Source: Deltaproteobacteria bacterium
Lineage (GTDB): Bacteria; Desulfobacterota; DSM-4660; Desulfatiglandales; HGW-15
DNA length: 14,783 bases
Assembly: GCA_019308525.1 (NCBI GenBank)
Contig: JAFDIC010000071.1
Location: forward strand, 1-14,783
Direction of reading: 5' to 3'
Of this stretch, positions 1 to 7,470 are shown one piece after another (position 1 is the stretch's first letter; each line of letters opens with the position of its first letter). A program made the position numbers and the translations under genes. The notes under the pieces are model-generated. The model was not told where the DNA came from and made no database searches. It was given only the letters and a program-made list of their open reading frames with translations.

Positions 1-1
1 T

Positions 2-529
2 CCTCGACTTGCTACAGCCCTGTTCTATGGCATCAAGACTGATACTGATAATTTTGTCAGGCCGTCGACCCAAAATGATATCAATGCCTTCAGATACCTG
101 TATCAATACGCCAACTTGAACATCATCAAAAAGATAGAATCATCTGAAATAACGAAAAAGACCCTTGAGAGCTTCAAGAAAGCCATCGAAAACCTCACTT
201 TTGTCAGAGATATCGCCTTTATACATATGGGGAAAGTAAACGATCCCGATATACTCGTCATTATCGCCGATTTCTTCTTGAAGATGGCCGAGGCAACCTG
301 GTGTGTTGTATCGGGCATTTACGCCAACAAGCTGATAATCATTTTCCGAAACGCCGGATTTCGACTGGATGCGGGCAAGCTTGCCCAGAAACTCTTCGGG
401 GAATGGGGGACGGCCGGGGGGCATAAGAGTGCTGCCAGGGCGGAGATTCCTGTTCATGAACTGGAGGAGGCTGCAAAAGGAGAGCTTGACTACAGAAAGA
501 TTATTCTCCAACGGATAAAAGCAATGTGA
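2..529 (+). CDS. DHH/DHHA1-family phosphoesterase, C-terminal part (5' end outside window)
   Basis: The reading frame is open from base 2, so the first 175 or so codons visible here are the C-terminal part of a longer protein. Early in the fragment the stretch TALFYGIKTDTDNF resembles the end of the DHH catalytic domain of NrnA-like oligoribonuclease/phosphatase proteins. Near residues 139-148 of the fragment, GGHKSAARAE matches the glycine-rich GG(G)Hxx(A)A signature of the DHHA1 domain, which binds the substrate's nucleotide or phosphate end. Members usually hydrolyse phosphoester bonds in short RNA, pAp or cyclic dinucleotides with Mn2+ or Mg2+; the exact substrate cannot be told here because the DHH motifs are upstream of the window. 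It ends 62 bp before mgtE on the same strand with no obvious terminator between them, so the two may be co-transcribed. Confidence 0.75.
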   Translation, partial: PRLATALFYGIKTDTDNFVRPSTQNDINAFRYLYQYANLNIIKKIESSEITKKTLESFKKAIENLTFVRDIAFIHMGKVNDPDILVIIADFFLKMAEATWCVVSGIYANKLIIIFRNAGFRLDAGKLAQKLFGEWGTAGGHKSAARAEIPVHELEEAAKGELDYRKIILQRIKAM

Positions 530-591
530 TGATCTGTGTTGCAGTGCCACAGGTGCTCCAAGGAGTGCGAGCATAAAAGGGGGTCTTTGTA

Positions 592-1953
592 ATGCCAACT
601 GTCCAAGTGATTGATGAGAAACTCTTAGAGGACGTAAAGAATTCTATCAGGAGCGCCGATGAAGCTGCATTAAGGGCGGTTATTGACGAACTTCGACCCG
701 CGGACCTCGCCGATCTGGTAGAGCACCTTGATCCTTCGGAAAGGCCTTTTATTTTCAAATGTTTGGAGCCAGAAGGGGCCGGGGAAGTCCTTGTAGAGAT
801 CGAGCCTCCGGTTCAGGAAAGGATACTCAACGAGCTCGATAACCAGGTTCTTGCCGAGATCGTTCAAGAGCTGGATTCGGATGATGCTGCTGATCTGGTG
901 GGGGACTTGCCCGCCGAACGGGCCAGAGCGATCATTGAGACCGTTGAAGAAGAGGTATCCGAAGACCTGGAGAAGCTCCTCCCTTACCCGGATGATACGG
1001 CCGGCGGTCTCATGGCCCTGGAGTTTGTCGCTGTTCAGGATGATGCCACCGTAGAGGAGGCCATCGAAACGATAAGGAAAAAAAGGGAGGAGGTGGAAAA
1101 CGTCTATTATCTCTTTGTAGTGGACCGGCTTGAGAGGCTTGTGGGTGTGGTCTCACTAAAGGACCTGGTCACTGAGCCTCCGGAGAGAAAAATCAGGGAC
1201 ATAATGAATCCAGAGGTGATATCGGTGGACGTGGATGCGGACCAGGAAGAGGTGGCATCCATGGTGAAGAAGTACAATCTGGTTACGATTCCCGTAGTTG
1301 ATAGGGCGCACCGGCTGGTCGGCAGGATAACCCACGATGACGTCATAGACGTAATCGAAAAGGAGGCCAGTGAAGACATGACTCTCATGGCCGGTGTGAT
1401 CCACCAGGAAATAGCCGAGGAGTCCCCTTTGAAGATTTCTCTGGCCAGGATACCATGGCTCGTTGGAGGGCTCTTCGGAGGCATTCTTGCCGCTGGTGTG
1501 ATCAACCAGTTCGAATCTTCGCTGGAAAAAATTCTCGCTCTATCATTCTTCTTCCCGGTGATCATGGCCATGGGAGGTAATTCGGGTACACAGGCCGCAA
1601 CTATCGCCGTCAGGGGGCTTGCGACCGGAGACATCAGTCTGGTTAATACGGGGCGAAGGCTGTGGATGGAACTCAAGGTTGCTCTCATGAACGGTGTGAT
1701 ATGTGGGCTCATACTTGGCTTCATAGTGGGGATATGGTTATCCGATATCTACCTGGGAGCGGTTGTCTCCTTTTCCCTGGTGATAATCATTCTCAATTCG
1801 GGGTTCATCGGCACCGCCGTACCCATGGCCCTGAAAAAGTTGAAGGTTGACCCGGCACTCGCCACAGGTCCCTTTGTAACAACCACCAATGACATCATCA
1901 GCCTCTTTATCTACCTTGGCCTGGTCACCCTGTCCTTGAAGCTAAGAGCTTAG
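592..1953 (+). CDS. mgtE: Magnesium transporter MgtE
   Basis: This 453-residue protein has the full MgtE architecture. An acidic helical N domain covers about residues 5-130 and is rich in Asp/Glu. Two CBS domains follow at about 138-200 and 205-258. A plug helix and a five-helix membrane domain run from about 285 to the end. The family signature GGNSGTQAATIAVRGLATG lies at 328-346. The last helix carries PALATGPFVTTTND at 421-434, whose final Asp matches the conserved pore aspartate of the family. MgtE is a Mg2+-selective channel of the inner membrane that closes when the cytosolic N and CBS domains bind Mg2+. The length is normal. The start ATG has GGGGG about 8 bases upstream. The 62-bp gap to the upstream gene is too short to hold an M-box riboswitch, so control is probably by the protein's own Mg2+ sensing. 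Confidence 0.95.
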   Translation: MPTVQVIDEKLLEDVKNSIRSADEAALRAVIDELRPADLADLVEHLDPSERPFIFKCLEPEGAGEVLVEIEPPVQERILNELDNQVLAEIVQELDSDDAADLVGDLPAERARAIIETVEEEVSEDLEKLLPYPDDTAGGLMALEFVAVQDDATVEEAIETIRKKREEVENVYYLFVVDRLERLVGVVSLKDLVTEPPERKIRDIMNPEVISVDVDADQEEVASMVKKYNLVTIPVVDRAHRLVGRITHDDVIDVIEKEASEDMTLMAGVIHQEIAEESPLKISLARIPWLVGGLFGGILAAGVINQFESSLEKILALSFFFPVIMAMGGNSGTQAATIAVRGLATGDISLVNTGRRLWMELKVALMNGVICGLILGFIVGIWLSDIYLGAVVSFSLVIIILNSGFIGTAVPMALKKLKVDPALATGPFVTTTNDIISLFIYLGLVTLSLKLRA

Positions 1954-2029
1954 TCTCTGGACCGATCGGACTGAATCACCTTTTGACGTTACCGGAATCT
2001 CCATTTGCTTGATTATCTCATGGGCTTAT

Positions 2030-2172
2030 GGCAAAGTCTTTGCCCGAGGCCGCATGTAGCCCCTCCAGGCGCTCCGATGAACTTCCCCGCCGCAAGCAGC
2101 GGGGTATCCAGCCGGAAACTATCTTAACGCCCCAAGGGGCGGGGAATCAAACCCTCGTCCGCCTCTGGCGGA
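2030..2172. repeat. Array of four short hairpins, REP-like palindromic element
   Basis: The 263-bp gap after mgtE contains four closely spaced inverted repeats: GGCAAA/TTTGCC at 2030-2044 with a 3-nt loop; CCCCGC/GCGGGG at 2085-2104 with an 8-nt loop; CGCCC/GGGCG at 2128-2141 with a CAAG loop; and TCCGCC/GGCGGA at 2158-2172 with a TCT loop. In addition, TTCCCCGC at 2083-2090 is the exact reverse complement of GCGGGGAA at 2139-2146, so hairpins two and three can be enclosed by, or exchange with, a longer 8-bp stem. There is no T-run, so this does not look like an intrinsic terminator. GC-rich palindromes of this style are typical of REP/BIME elements mobilised by Y1 transposases. That assignment is inference, since only one copy is seen here. 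Confidence 0.5.
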
Positions 2173-2216
2173 TTAAACCTGAGTTGAATGACGTGATCCG
2201 ATAGCGTGGAGACCCC

Positions 2217-2405
2217 ATGTCTAAGAAAACCTTCGCACTCTTTGCAACAGCCTTTGGTGCCCTGACGGTTGCCTGCGGCATGATCGGGGACAATGACCTG
2301 CTCTTTGTCATCGGAACAATAATACTCATAGCAGCCTACCTGGTGATCAGGAAGGAGATAAAGGCTTGTCTGGAGAAAAAGTCAACGGAGCATCGGGAAT
2401 ACTAA
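2217..2405 (+). CDS. Small membrane protein, hypothetical
   Basis: A 62-residue ORF starts with ATG, with GGAG about 7 bases upstream. The N-terminus is basic (MSKK) and is followed by two hydrophobic segments at about residues 5-22 and 28-44. They are separated by a short polar turn containing Gly-Asp-Asn-Asp. The charged C-terminal tail (about 45-62) is rich in Lys/Glu and probably lies in the cytoplasm. The layout fits a two-helix inner-membrane hairpin. I do not recognise a family and give no function. It stands alone between the hairpin array and a terminator-like structure, with no clear promoter of its own. The ribosome-binding site and the coherent membrane topology are the main support for it being real. 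Confidence 0.55.
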   Translation: MSKKTFALFATAFGALTVACGMIGDNDLLFVIGTIILIAAYLVIRKEIKACLEKKSTEHREY

Positions 2406-2413
2406 CTTACTGG

Positions 2414-2474
2414 CCGCTGGACCCCCCAACGGCGCGTTGAGAAGTCTCCCCTGGGGTGGGTTGGTCCGGTTTTT
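2414..2474 (+). terminator. Terminator-like structure ending in five T
   Basis: An outer stem GGACC (2419-2423) pairs with GGTCC (2463-2467), extended by CC/GG (2414-2415 with 2468-2469) across a bulge. It encloses two small hairpins, CAACG/CGTTG (2427-2439) and CCC/GGG (2448-2456). TTTTT follows directly at 2470-2474. It lies just after the small membrane-protein gene and before the next promoter, where a terminator is expected. The branched stem is unusual for an intrinsic terminator, so confidence is moderate. Confidence 0.4.
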
Positions 2475-2496
2475 AGGGCTGGGCGACTGAAACAAC

Positions 2497-2524
2497 TTGA
2501 CATTGTGGCCATTTTTTTTATATT
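2497..2524 (+). promoter_or_regulatory. Sigma70-type promoter for the AOR-moaD operon
   Basis: A perfect -35 hexamer TTGACA (2497-2502) is followed by a 16-bp spacer containing an eight-T run and then the -10 hexamer TATATT (2519-2524, five of six consensus bases). Transcription would begin near 2531, giving a leader of about 65 nt before the ATG at 2597. Confidence 0.6.
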
Positions 2525-2596
2525 GGGAAGCTTCGCTCTTTCCAAGAGCCTTTGTAGTTCGCCTGGTTTCCCAACTGAGAACGAGAGAGACGATAT

Positions 2597-4759
2597 ATGA
2601 ACTGGATAAAATCTGTGACATACGACCCCGCCCCTGTTATTGGAGGGTATACGGACCTCATACTTCATGTCGATCTAAGCAAATTTGAAATAGAGCTGAT
2701 TGAGTTACCGCCCGACTTCAAGGAGAAATACATTGGGGGCCGCGGCTACGCCTTGAAGATGATTTGGGACAGAACCAACGCCCAAACCACCTACGACAGC
2801 CCCGAAAATCTCCTCGTAATGGCCAGCGGCCCCCTGTGTGGAGACGCAAGGTTTCCTGGTACGGGGAAGTTCATTGTCGGCACTATTTCTCCCCTGACCG
2901 GGACCTTCATCGATTCGAACATCGGCGGACATTTTGCACCCATTCTCAAGCAGTGCGGCTTTGACGCACTGCTCCTTTCGGGAATATCCAGGAAAGAAGT
3001 TGTCCTTGTAGTCGACAGGGAGAAGAGAACCATAGGGATCGCAGAGGCCCCCCGGTTCGGAAAAGATGTCGACACGGGCGCCCTCTTTTACGGCGAGAGT
3101 CTCCTGAAGTCTTACGACGGGAGGAAGCTGGAAGACAACATCGCAGCAGTTACCACGGGTATTGGCGCCAGAAACACGAGATTTGGTATCGTGAACAGCC
3201 TTTTTTACGACAAGAGGCGCGGTCGCCTGCGCTCCAAGCAAGCCGGAAGAGGGGGTACAGGGACGGTAATGAGTCACAAGGGATTGCGGGCCGTGATAGT
3301 GCATTCCAACATGTCAGGGGTAAGGGCAAACAATCCTGTTGATGAAAAAGCCGTCCGTGAGGCCGGTGCAGCCCTGAAAAGGGTGCTTGGTGAGATGGAC
3401 CCGAGGCAGTTGAGGCTTTCAAGTTGGGGGACCCCCGTACTGGTGGAGTACATGAACAAGTTCCACCTCCTGCCCGTCAATAACTTCCAGCAGGGGACCC
3501 ATCCGGACGCCGAGGGTGTCTTTGCCGATGTGTTCCTCGACCGTTACTTTGACAGGAAATACCCTGACGGTTGTTACTACGGCTGCAATCTGGCGTGCGC
3601 AAAAGGGGCAGAGGATGTGCTGTTGACAAGGGGGCCCTGTAAAGGACGGAAAGTCGGCATCGACGGGCCCGAATACGAATCCATTGCGGCCGTGACCAAC
3701 ATGGGGGTATTCGACCCACAATTTACCATGGAATACAGCTGGTATTGTGATCATTACGGGATTGATACTATTTCCATGGGAGTTACCGCATCCTTTTTGA
3801 TGGAATGCGTTCAGCGGGGATTCTTGACCCGGGAAGACATAGGTTATGACCTTTCCTGGGGGAACATCGAAAGTATAGACAGGTTGCTCCACGAGACTGC
3901 CACGGGAGTGGGATTCGGCCGGGTATGTGGGCAGGGGGTTCATAGGGCAAAGACATGGGTCGCAAGAAAGGCTGAAGCAAGAGGGGGTGTATCCTCACGG
4001 GAGGTGCTGGAGCAACTTGACAGATTCGCGATGGAGGTGAAGGGTCTTGAGTTCTCCATGTACCGGACGCAGGAATCCTTGGCCCAGCAGGGTGGTTATG
4101 GTTTTGCGCTGAAGGGCCCGCAGCATGACGAGGCCTGGCTCATCTTCATCGATCAGGTGCACGATGAAATCCCGTCCTTTGAAATGAAGGCAAAGGCCCT
4201 CAAGTGGTTTCCCCTTATCCGCACCTGGTTCAACGCGGTTGGGCTCTGCAAGCTGCCCTGGATTGACGTGCGGCACCCGGATGCTGAAAAGACAGAGAAT
4301 CCTGCCCAAAACCAGCCCACACTGAACTACTATGCAAAGTTTCTCAATGCCACCACCGGGTGGAACAAAACAATACAAGATATACTGAATGATTCTGAAA
4401 GACTGCAACTCCTCCAAAAACTGGTCAACCTGAGACAGTCCAGAGGCAAGAGGAAGGATGACCAGATACCCCTGAGGGCCATGGCTCCCGTGCACATGGA
4501 TGAATACGAGGGACGCTCCGACTATTTCAGGGAGTGGCTCGAAGAGCAAGTGGGTATAGATAATCTTCCCGACAATGACAGGGATAGGCATAGGTTGCTC
4601 ATCGAGTTGAGAGAAAAAGCATATGAAAGGCTTTGCGACGTGGTCTACAGGGAGAAGGGCTATGACTTGCAAGGAGTCCCATTGGCCGAGACCCTTGAAA
4701 AATTTGGTCTCCTGAATAAGGAAACGAGGGCCCTCCTGGAGGAGAATTCTGGATCATGA
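2597..4759 (+). CDS. Aldehyde:ferredoxin oxidoreductase-family tungsten/molybdenum enzyme (BamB-like branch?)
   Basis: This 720-residue protein shows all three AOR regions. The N-terminal pterin-binding domain carries GGRGYA at 47-52, SPLTG at 98-102, DSNIGGHF at 106-113 and AGRGGTGTVMSHKGLRA at 216-232. The [4Fe-4S] ligands would be Cys326, Cys330 and Cys334 (CYYGCNLAC, a Cx3Cx3C spacing) plus Cys551 in GLCKLPW. The pterin motif DHYGID is at 385-390, but the second motif, normally DxxGLC, reads NAVGLC (546-551). The usual YDPR after KGLE is replaced (KGLEFSMYRTQ, 482-492), followed by ALKGPQHDEAWLIF at 504-517. These departures suggest a divergent branch, perhaps nearer BamB of class II benzoyl-CoA reductase than classical aldehyde oxidases; this is inference from memory of the family. 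The ATG has a purine-rich GAGAGA upstream. The stop overlaps the MoaD-like gene by four bases (ATGA). The substrate is unknown; the cofactor implies strict anaerobiosis. Confidence 0.85.
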   Translation: MNWIKSVTYDPAPVIGGYTDLILHVDLSKFEIELIELPPDFKEKYIGGRGYALKMIWDRTNAQTTYDSPENLLVMASGPLCGDARFPGTGKFIVGTISPLTGTFIDSNIGGHFAPILKQCGFDALLLSGISRKEVVLVVDREKRTIGIAEAPRFGKDVDTGALFYGESLLKSYDGRKLEDNIAAVTTGIGARNTRFGIVNSLFYDKRRGRLRSKQAGRGGTGTVMSHKGLRAVIVHSNMSGVRANNPVDEKAVREAGAALKRVLGEMDPRQLRLSSWGTPVLVEYMNKFHLLPVNNFQQGTHPDAEGVFADVFLDRYFDRKYPDGCYYGCNLACAKGAEDVLLTRGPCKGRKVGIDGPEYESIAAVTNMGVFDPQFTMEYSWYCDHYGIDTISMGVTASFLMECVQRGFLTREDIGYDLSWGNIESIDRLLHETATGVGFGRVCGQGVHRAKTWVARKAEARGGVSSREVLEQLDRFAMEVKGLEFSMYRTQESLAQQGGYGFALKGPQHDEAWLIFIDQVHDEIPSFEMKAKALKWFPLIRTWFNAVGLCKLPWIDVRHPDAEKTENPAQNQPTLNYYAKFLNATTGWNKTIQDILNDSERLQLLQKLVNLRQSRGKRKDDQIPLRAMAPVHMDEYEGRSDYFREWLEEQVGIDNLPDNDRDRHRLLIELREKAYERLCDVVYREKGYDLQGVPLAETLEKFGLLNKETRALLEENSGS

Positions 4760-5025
4760 GAGGCACGAAAGGCAATACATTGGTCGTTTCAGTAGAATTT
4801 CACGGTGTACAGCGGAAGCTGACACGGGAGGATCAAATTCGTGTTCCTGTTTCTGAGAACGCGACGATCAAAGACGTGATCAATTACTTGAGGGGAAAAT
4901 ATCCGGAGCTGCAATTGAATCAGTCCGGGGTTATGGTGTCTGTGAACGAGAGAATTCTCCCCATGGATCATGTCCTGGAATCCAATGACAGGATCACCCT
5001 GCTACCCCCCATAGGGGGCGGATAG
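4756..5025 (+). CDS. MoaD/ThiS-like sulfur carrier protein paired with the AOR
   Basis: An 89-residue beta-grasp protein: a beta-rich N-terminus, the helix region TIKDVINYLRGKYP (38-51), a central VMVSVNERILP (59-69), and a C-terminus ITLLPPIGGG. The free C-terminal Gly-Gly is the site that is adenylated and thiocarboxylated by a MoeB/ThiF-type enzyme so that the protein can donate sulfur. MoaD-like proteins supply the dithiolene sulfur of molybdopterin or tungstopterin. The gene overlaps the AOR stop codon by four bases, so translation is coupled. That arrangement indicates a dedicated carrier for the AOR cofactor rather than the general MoaD. It ends in three glycines (87-89), one more than usual. 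No activating E1-like gene is in the window. An accessory role other than sulfur transfer cannot be excluded. Confidence 0.82.
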   Translation: MRGTKGNTLVVSVEFHGVQRKLTREDQIRVPVSENATIKDVINYLRGKYPELQLNQSGVMVSVNERILPMDHVLESNDRITLLPPIGGG

Positions 5026-5066
5026 GAGCCGGAAAGCGCAGACCTCCAAGCTCCCGGCGGAGTAGT

Positions 5067-5101
5067 GCAAAGAGGACAGGAGTTTCATGACGCCTCTTTG
5101 C
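5067..5101 (+). terminator. Perfect 9-bp hairpin after the AOR-moaD operon
   Basis: GCAAAGAGG (5067-5075) is the exact reverse complement of CCTCTTTGC (5093-5101), with a 17-nt loop. It is followed by a pyrimidine-rich, moderately T-rich tract (TTCGCTCTTCC) rather than a clean T-run. Its position 40 bp after the MoaD-like stop and before the nrdD promoter fits an imperfect intrinsic terminator or an mRNA 3'-end protecting hairpin. Confidence 0.45.
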
Positions 5102-5123
5102 TTCGCTCTTCCATCCAAATTCT

Positions 5124-5139
5124 TCTCAATATATTGATT
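5124..5139 (+). promoter_or_regulatory. NrdR box 1 (upstream operator of nrdDG)
   Basis: The core CAATATATTG (5127-5136) is a perfect 10-bp palindrome. It matches the centre of the published NrdR consensus (acaCwATATATwGtgt), and 12 of the 16 box positions agree. It is the promoter-distal copy of a pair with identical cores, whose centres are 31 bp apart (about three helical turns), the spacing typical of NrdR sites. Confidence 0.75.
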
Positions 5140-5146
5140 TTCACTC

Positions 5147-5174
5147 TTGACAGACCGCAATATATTGTGATAAG
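5147..5174 (+). promoter_or_regulatory. nrdDG promoter, overlapped by the NrdR operator
   Basis: A perfect TTGACA (5147-5152), a 16-bp spacer and the -10 hexamer GATAAG (5169-5174, four of six) preceded by TGT, giving an extended -10 of the form TGn. NrdR box 2 fills the spacer, so a bound repressor would block RNA polymerase. The predicted leader to the nrdD ATG is about 107 nt. Confidence 0.6.
5155..5170 (+). promoter_or_regulatory. NrdR box 2 (promoter-proximal operator of nrdDG)
   Basis: The core CAATATATTG (5158-5167) is identical to box 1, and 13 of 16 positions agree with the NrdR consensus, including GTG on the right side. It sits between the -35 and -10 elements. The gap between the two 16-bp boxes is 15 bp. 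NrdR is the zinc-finger/ATP-cone repressor that binds pairs of such boxes when dATP is high; its gene is not in this window. Confidence 0.78.
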
Positions 5175-5287
5175 TATTCGTCCGTCTCCAGCCCGGAAAG
5201 ATGTGCAAGGACAATAACAGCTTACTTACCCGAAGGGAACTTTCTCCGGTTCTATTTCGCAAATTCATTGCCCAGCGGAGGGAATAA

Positions 5288-7459
5288 ATGTTTGAAAAGA
5301 TCAGGAAACGGGACGGACGCTGCGTGAGCTTTGATTCCCAGAAGATTACCTCGGCCATTGCAAAGGCGGGGAAGGCAACGGGCGAGTTCGATGAAAGGGA
5401 AGCCAGGAAGCTGACGCTCAGGGTCCTTACCCTGGCCCATGAACTAAGACTTGACCCTGTGCCCGAGGTGGAAGAAATACAGGACATCGTAGAGAGAGTC
5501 CTGCTGGATTCGCCCTTCTACAAGACGGCAAAGGCTTACATCCTCTACAGGGAGCAGCATGCGCAAATAAGAAACATCGTCTCCAAGGCCAGCGTGGACC
5601 TTGTCGAGAGCTATATACAAAAGCTGGACTGGAAGATACAGGAAAACAGTAACATGTGCTATTCCCTCCAGGGCCTGAACAACTACATCTCCTCGGACAT
5701 CACATCGGAATACTGGCTGAACCGGATATATCCTCCTGAGATAAGGGAGGCACACCGGGAAGGGGATATCCACCTCCACGATTTGAGCCTCCTGTCCGTA
5801 TACTGCGTGGGATGGGACTTGAGGGACCTGCTCATGCAGGGATTCCGGGGAGTGGAGGGGAAGGTGGAAAGCGCTCCCCCAAGGCACCTGCGGTCAGCTC
5901 TTGGCCAAGTCGTCAATTTCTTCTATACATTGCAGGGAGAAGCGGCGGGTGCCCAGGCCATATCCAATTTCGATACACTCCTGGCACCCTTTGTACGATA
6001 CGACTCTTTGAGCTACAAGGAGGTCAAGCAGGCGCTTCAGGAATTCGTCTTCAACATAAACATACCAACCCGTGTCGGCTTCCAGACGCCTTTTACCAAC
6101 ATCACCATGGACCTACAGGTTCCGAAGATACTGGAAGACCTCCCCGTGATCGTGGGGGGCAGGGAATTTGACACGAGATACGGGGACTTTCAGCGTGAGA
6201 TGGACATGATCAACCATGCCTTCGCAGAGGTCATGATGGAGGGGGATGCGAGGGGGAGGGTCTTCACATTCCCCATTCCGACCTACAATATCACCAGGGA
6301 TTTTGAGTGGGACAACCCGAGCCTGGACATGATCTGGAAAATGACGGGGAAATACGGGATACCCTATTTCTCAAACTTCGTAAACTCCGACATGTCTCCC
6401 GAAGATGCCAGGTCCATGTGCTGCCGCCTGCGTCTCGACAACAGAGAACTACTAAAGCGCGGAGGCGGCCTGTTCGGAGCAAATCCCCTCACCGGATCAA
6501 TTGGGGTGGTGACAATAAACCTTCCTCGTATCGGTTATCAAGCCGAGAGTGAAAAGGAGTTCCTTCACAGGCTGGAGAAAATGGTCATGCTGGCCAAGGA
6601 GAGCCTTTCGATAAAGAGAAAGATCTTGGAAAAGTTCACGGAAAAGAACCTGTATCCCTATTCAAAGTTCTACCTCCGGGAGATAAAGAAAGGCACTGGC
6701 CTGTACTGGAAGAATCACTTCTCCACAATAGGCATACTGGGAATGAACGAGGCCTGCTTGAATCTATTGGGCGAGGACATAGGCAGTGAAAGGGGGCGCC
6801 GATTCTCTTTGAGGGCCCTTGATTTTCTCAGGGACCTGCTGGCTGAAATTCAGGACGACAGCGATGAAATCTTCAACCTGGAGGCCACCCCTGCCGAGGG
6901 CGCTTCCTACCGGCTGGCCATGCTGGACAAGGAAAGGTTCCCGAACATCATTTGTGCGAATGAGGGGGCCTACCGCAAGGGTGCAGCACCATTCTATACC
7001 AATTCCACCCAATTGCCCGTGAACTACACGGAGGACATTTTCCAGACTTTGACATTGCAAGACGATCTCCAGACGAAATACACGGGAGGAACAGTCCTGC
7101 ACATATACCTGGGTGAACAGGTCCAAGACATCCAAACCGTCAAGGCAATCATCAGAAAAGTGGTGGGGAATTTCAGGCTCCCCTATTTCACCCTCACTCC
7201 TACCTTCAGCGTATGCCCCTCCCACGGATACCTCAACGGGGAACGGGAGAGGTGCCCACACTGTCAGAGTGAGACGGAGATCTACTCCAGGGTCGTAGGG
7301 TACCTCAGGCCAGTAAGGCAGTGGAACAAGGGCAAGCAGGCGGAGTACGGCATGAGAAAGACGTTCAAGCTGAAACTGCTTGACGAGAGGAATCAATTGC
7401 GCGATTCAGACGAGCCCCCGCGTAAGGGTCCCGAACCCTTGGAAGCGCGGTTTGGTTGA
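5288..7459 (+). CDS. nrdD: Anaerobic ribonucleoside-triphosphate reductase (class III), large subunit
   Basis: This 723-residue glycyl-radical enzyme reduces ribonucleoside triphosphates to deoxyribonucleotides without oxygen. An N-terminal ATP-cone (about 2-93, beginning FEKIRKRDG) is the allosteric site that senses ATP/dATP. The catalytic barrel includes NNYISSD (131-137), Cys173 in YCVGWDLRDLL and the cysteine pair in SMCCRLRLD (Cys378/379), where the active-site thiyl cysteine is expected. A C-terminal zinc site is formed by CPSHGYL and CPHC (Cys643, Cys656, Cys659, with His646 close by). The glycyl radical motif RVVGYL (668-673) places the radical at Gly671. About 30 residues, polar and proline-containing, extend beyond the usual end. 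The start ATG is preceded by GGAGG at good spacing. nrdG begins 11 bp after the stop, so the two form an operon controlled by the promoter and paired NrdR boxes at 5124-5174. Confidence 0.96.
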   Translation: MFEKIRKRDGRCVSFDSQKITSAIAKAGKATGEFDEREARKLTLRVLTLAHELRLDPVPEVEEIQDIVERVLLDSPFYKTAKAYILYREQHAQIRNIVSKASVDLVESYIQKLDWKIQENSNMCYSLQGLNNYISSDITSEYWLNRIYPPEIREAHREGDIHLHDLSLLSVYCVGWDLRDLLMQGFRGVEGKVESAPPRHLRSALGQVVNFFYTLQGEAAGAQAISNFDTLLAPFVRYDSLSYKEVKQALQEFVFNINIPTRVGFQTPFTNITMDLQVPKILEDLPVIVGGREFDTRYGDFQREMDMINHAFAEVMMEGDARGRVFTFPIPTYNITRDFEWDNPSLDMIWKMTGKYGIPYFSNFVNSDMSPEDARSMCCRLRLDNRELLKRGGGLFGANPLTGSIGVVTINLPRIGYQAESEKEFLHRLEKMVMLAKESLSIKRKILEKFTEKNLYPYSKFYLREIKKGTGLYWKNHFSTIGILGMNEACLNLLGEDIGSERGRRFSLRALDFLRDLLAEIQDDSDEIFNLEATPAEGASYRLAMLDKERFPNIICANEGAYRKGAAPFYTNSTQLPVNYTEDIFQTLTLQDDLQTKYTGGTVLHIYLGEQVQDIQTVKAIIRKVVGNFRLPYFTLTPTFSVCPSHGYLNGERERCPHCQSETEIYSRVVGYLRPVRQWNKGKQAEYGMRKTFKLKLLDERNQLRDSDEPPRKGPEPLEARFG

Positions 7460-7470
7460 GAGGCTGACTC

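Noticed and set aside
530..591. Possible Mg2+-sensing M-box riboswitch before mgtE
   Set aside because: Only 62 bp separate the genes, far too short for the M-box fold, and no matching structure is seen.
2030..2172. CRISPR array
   Set aside because: The four palindromes differ in sequence and spacing and there are no repeated units with spacers.
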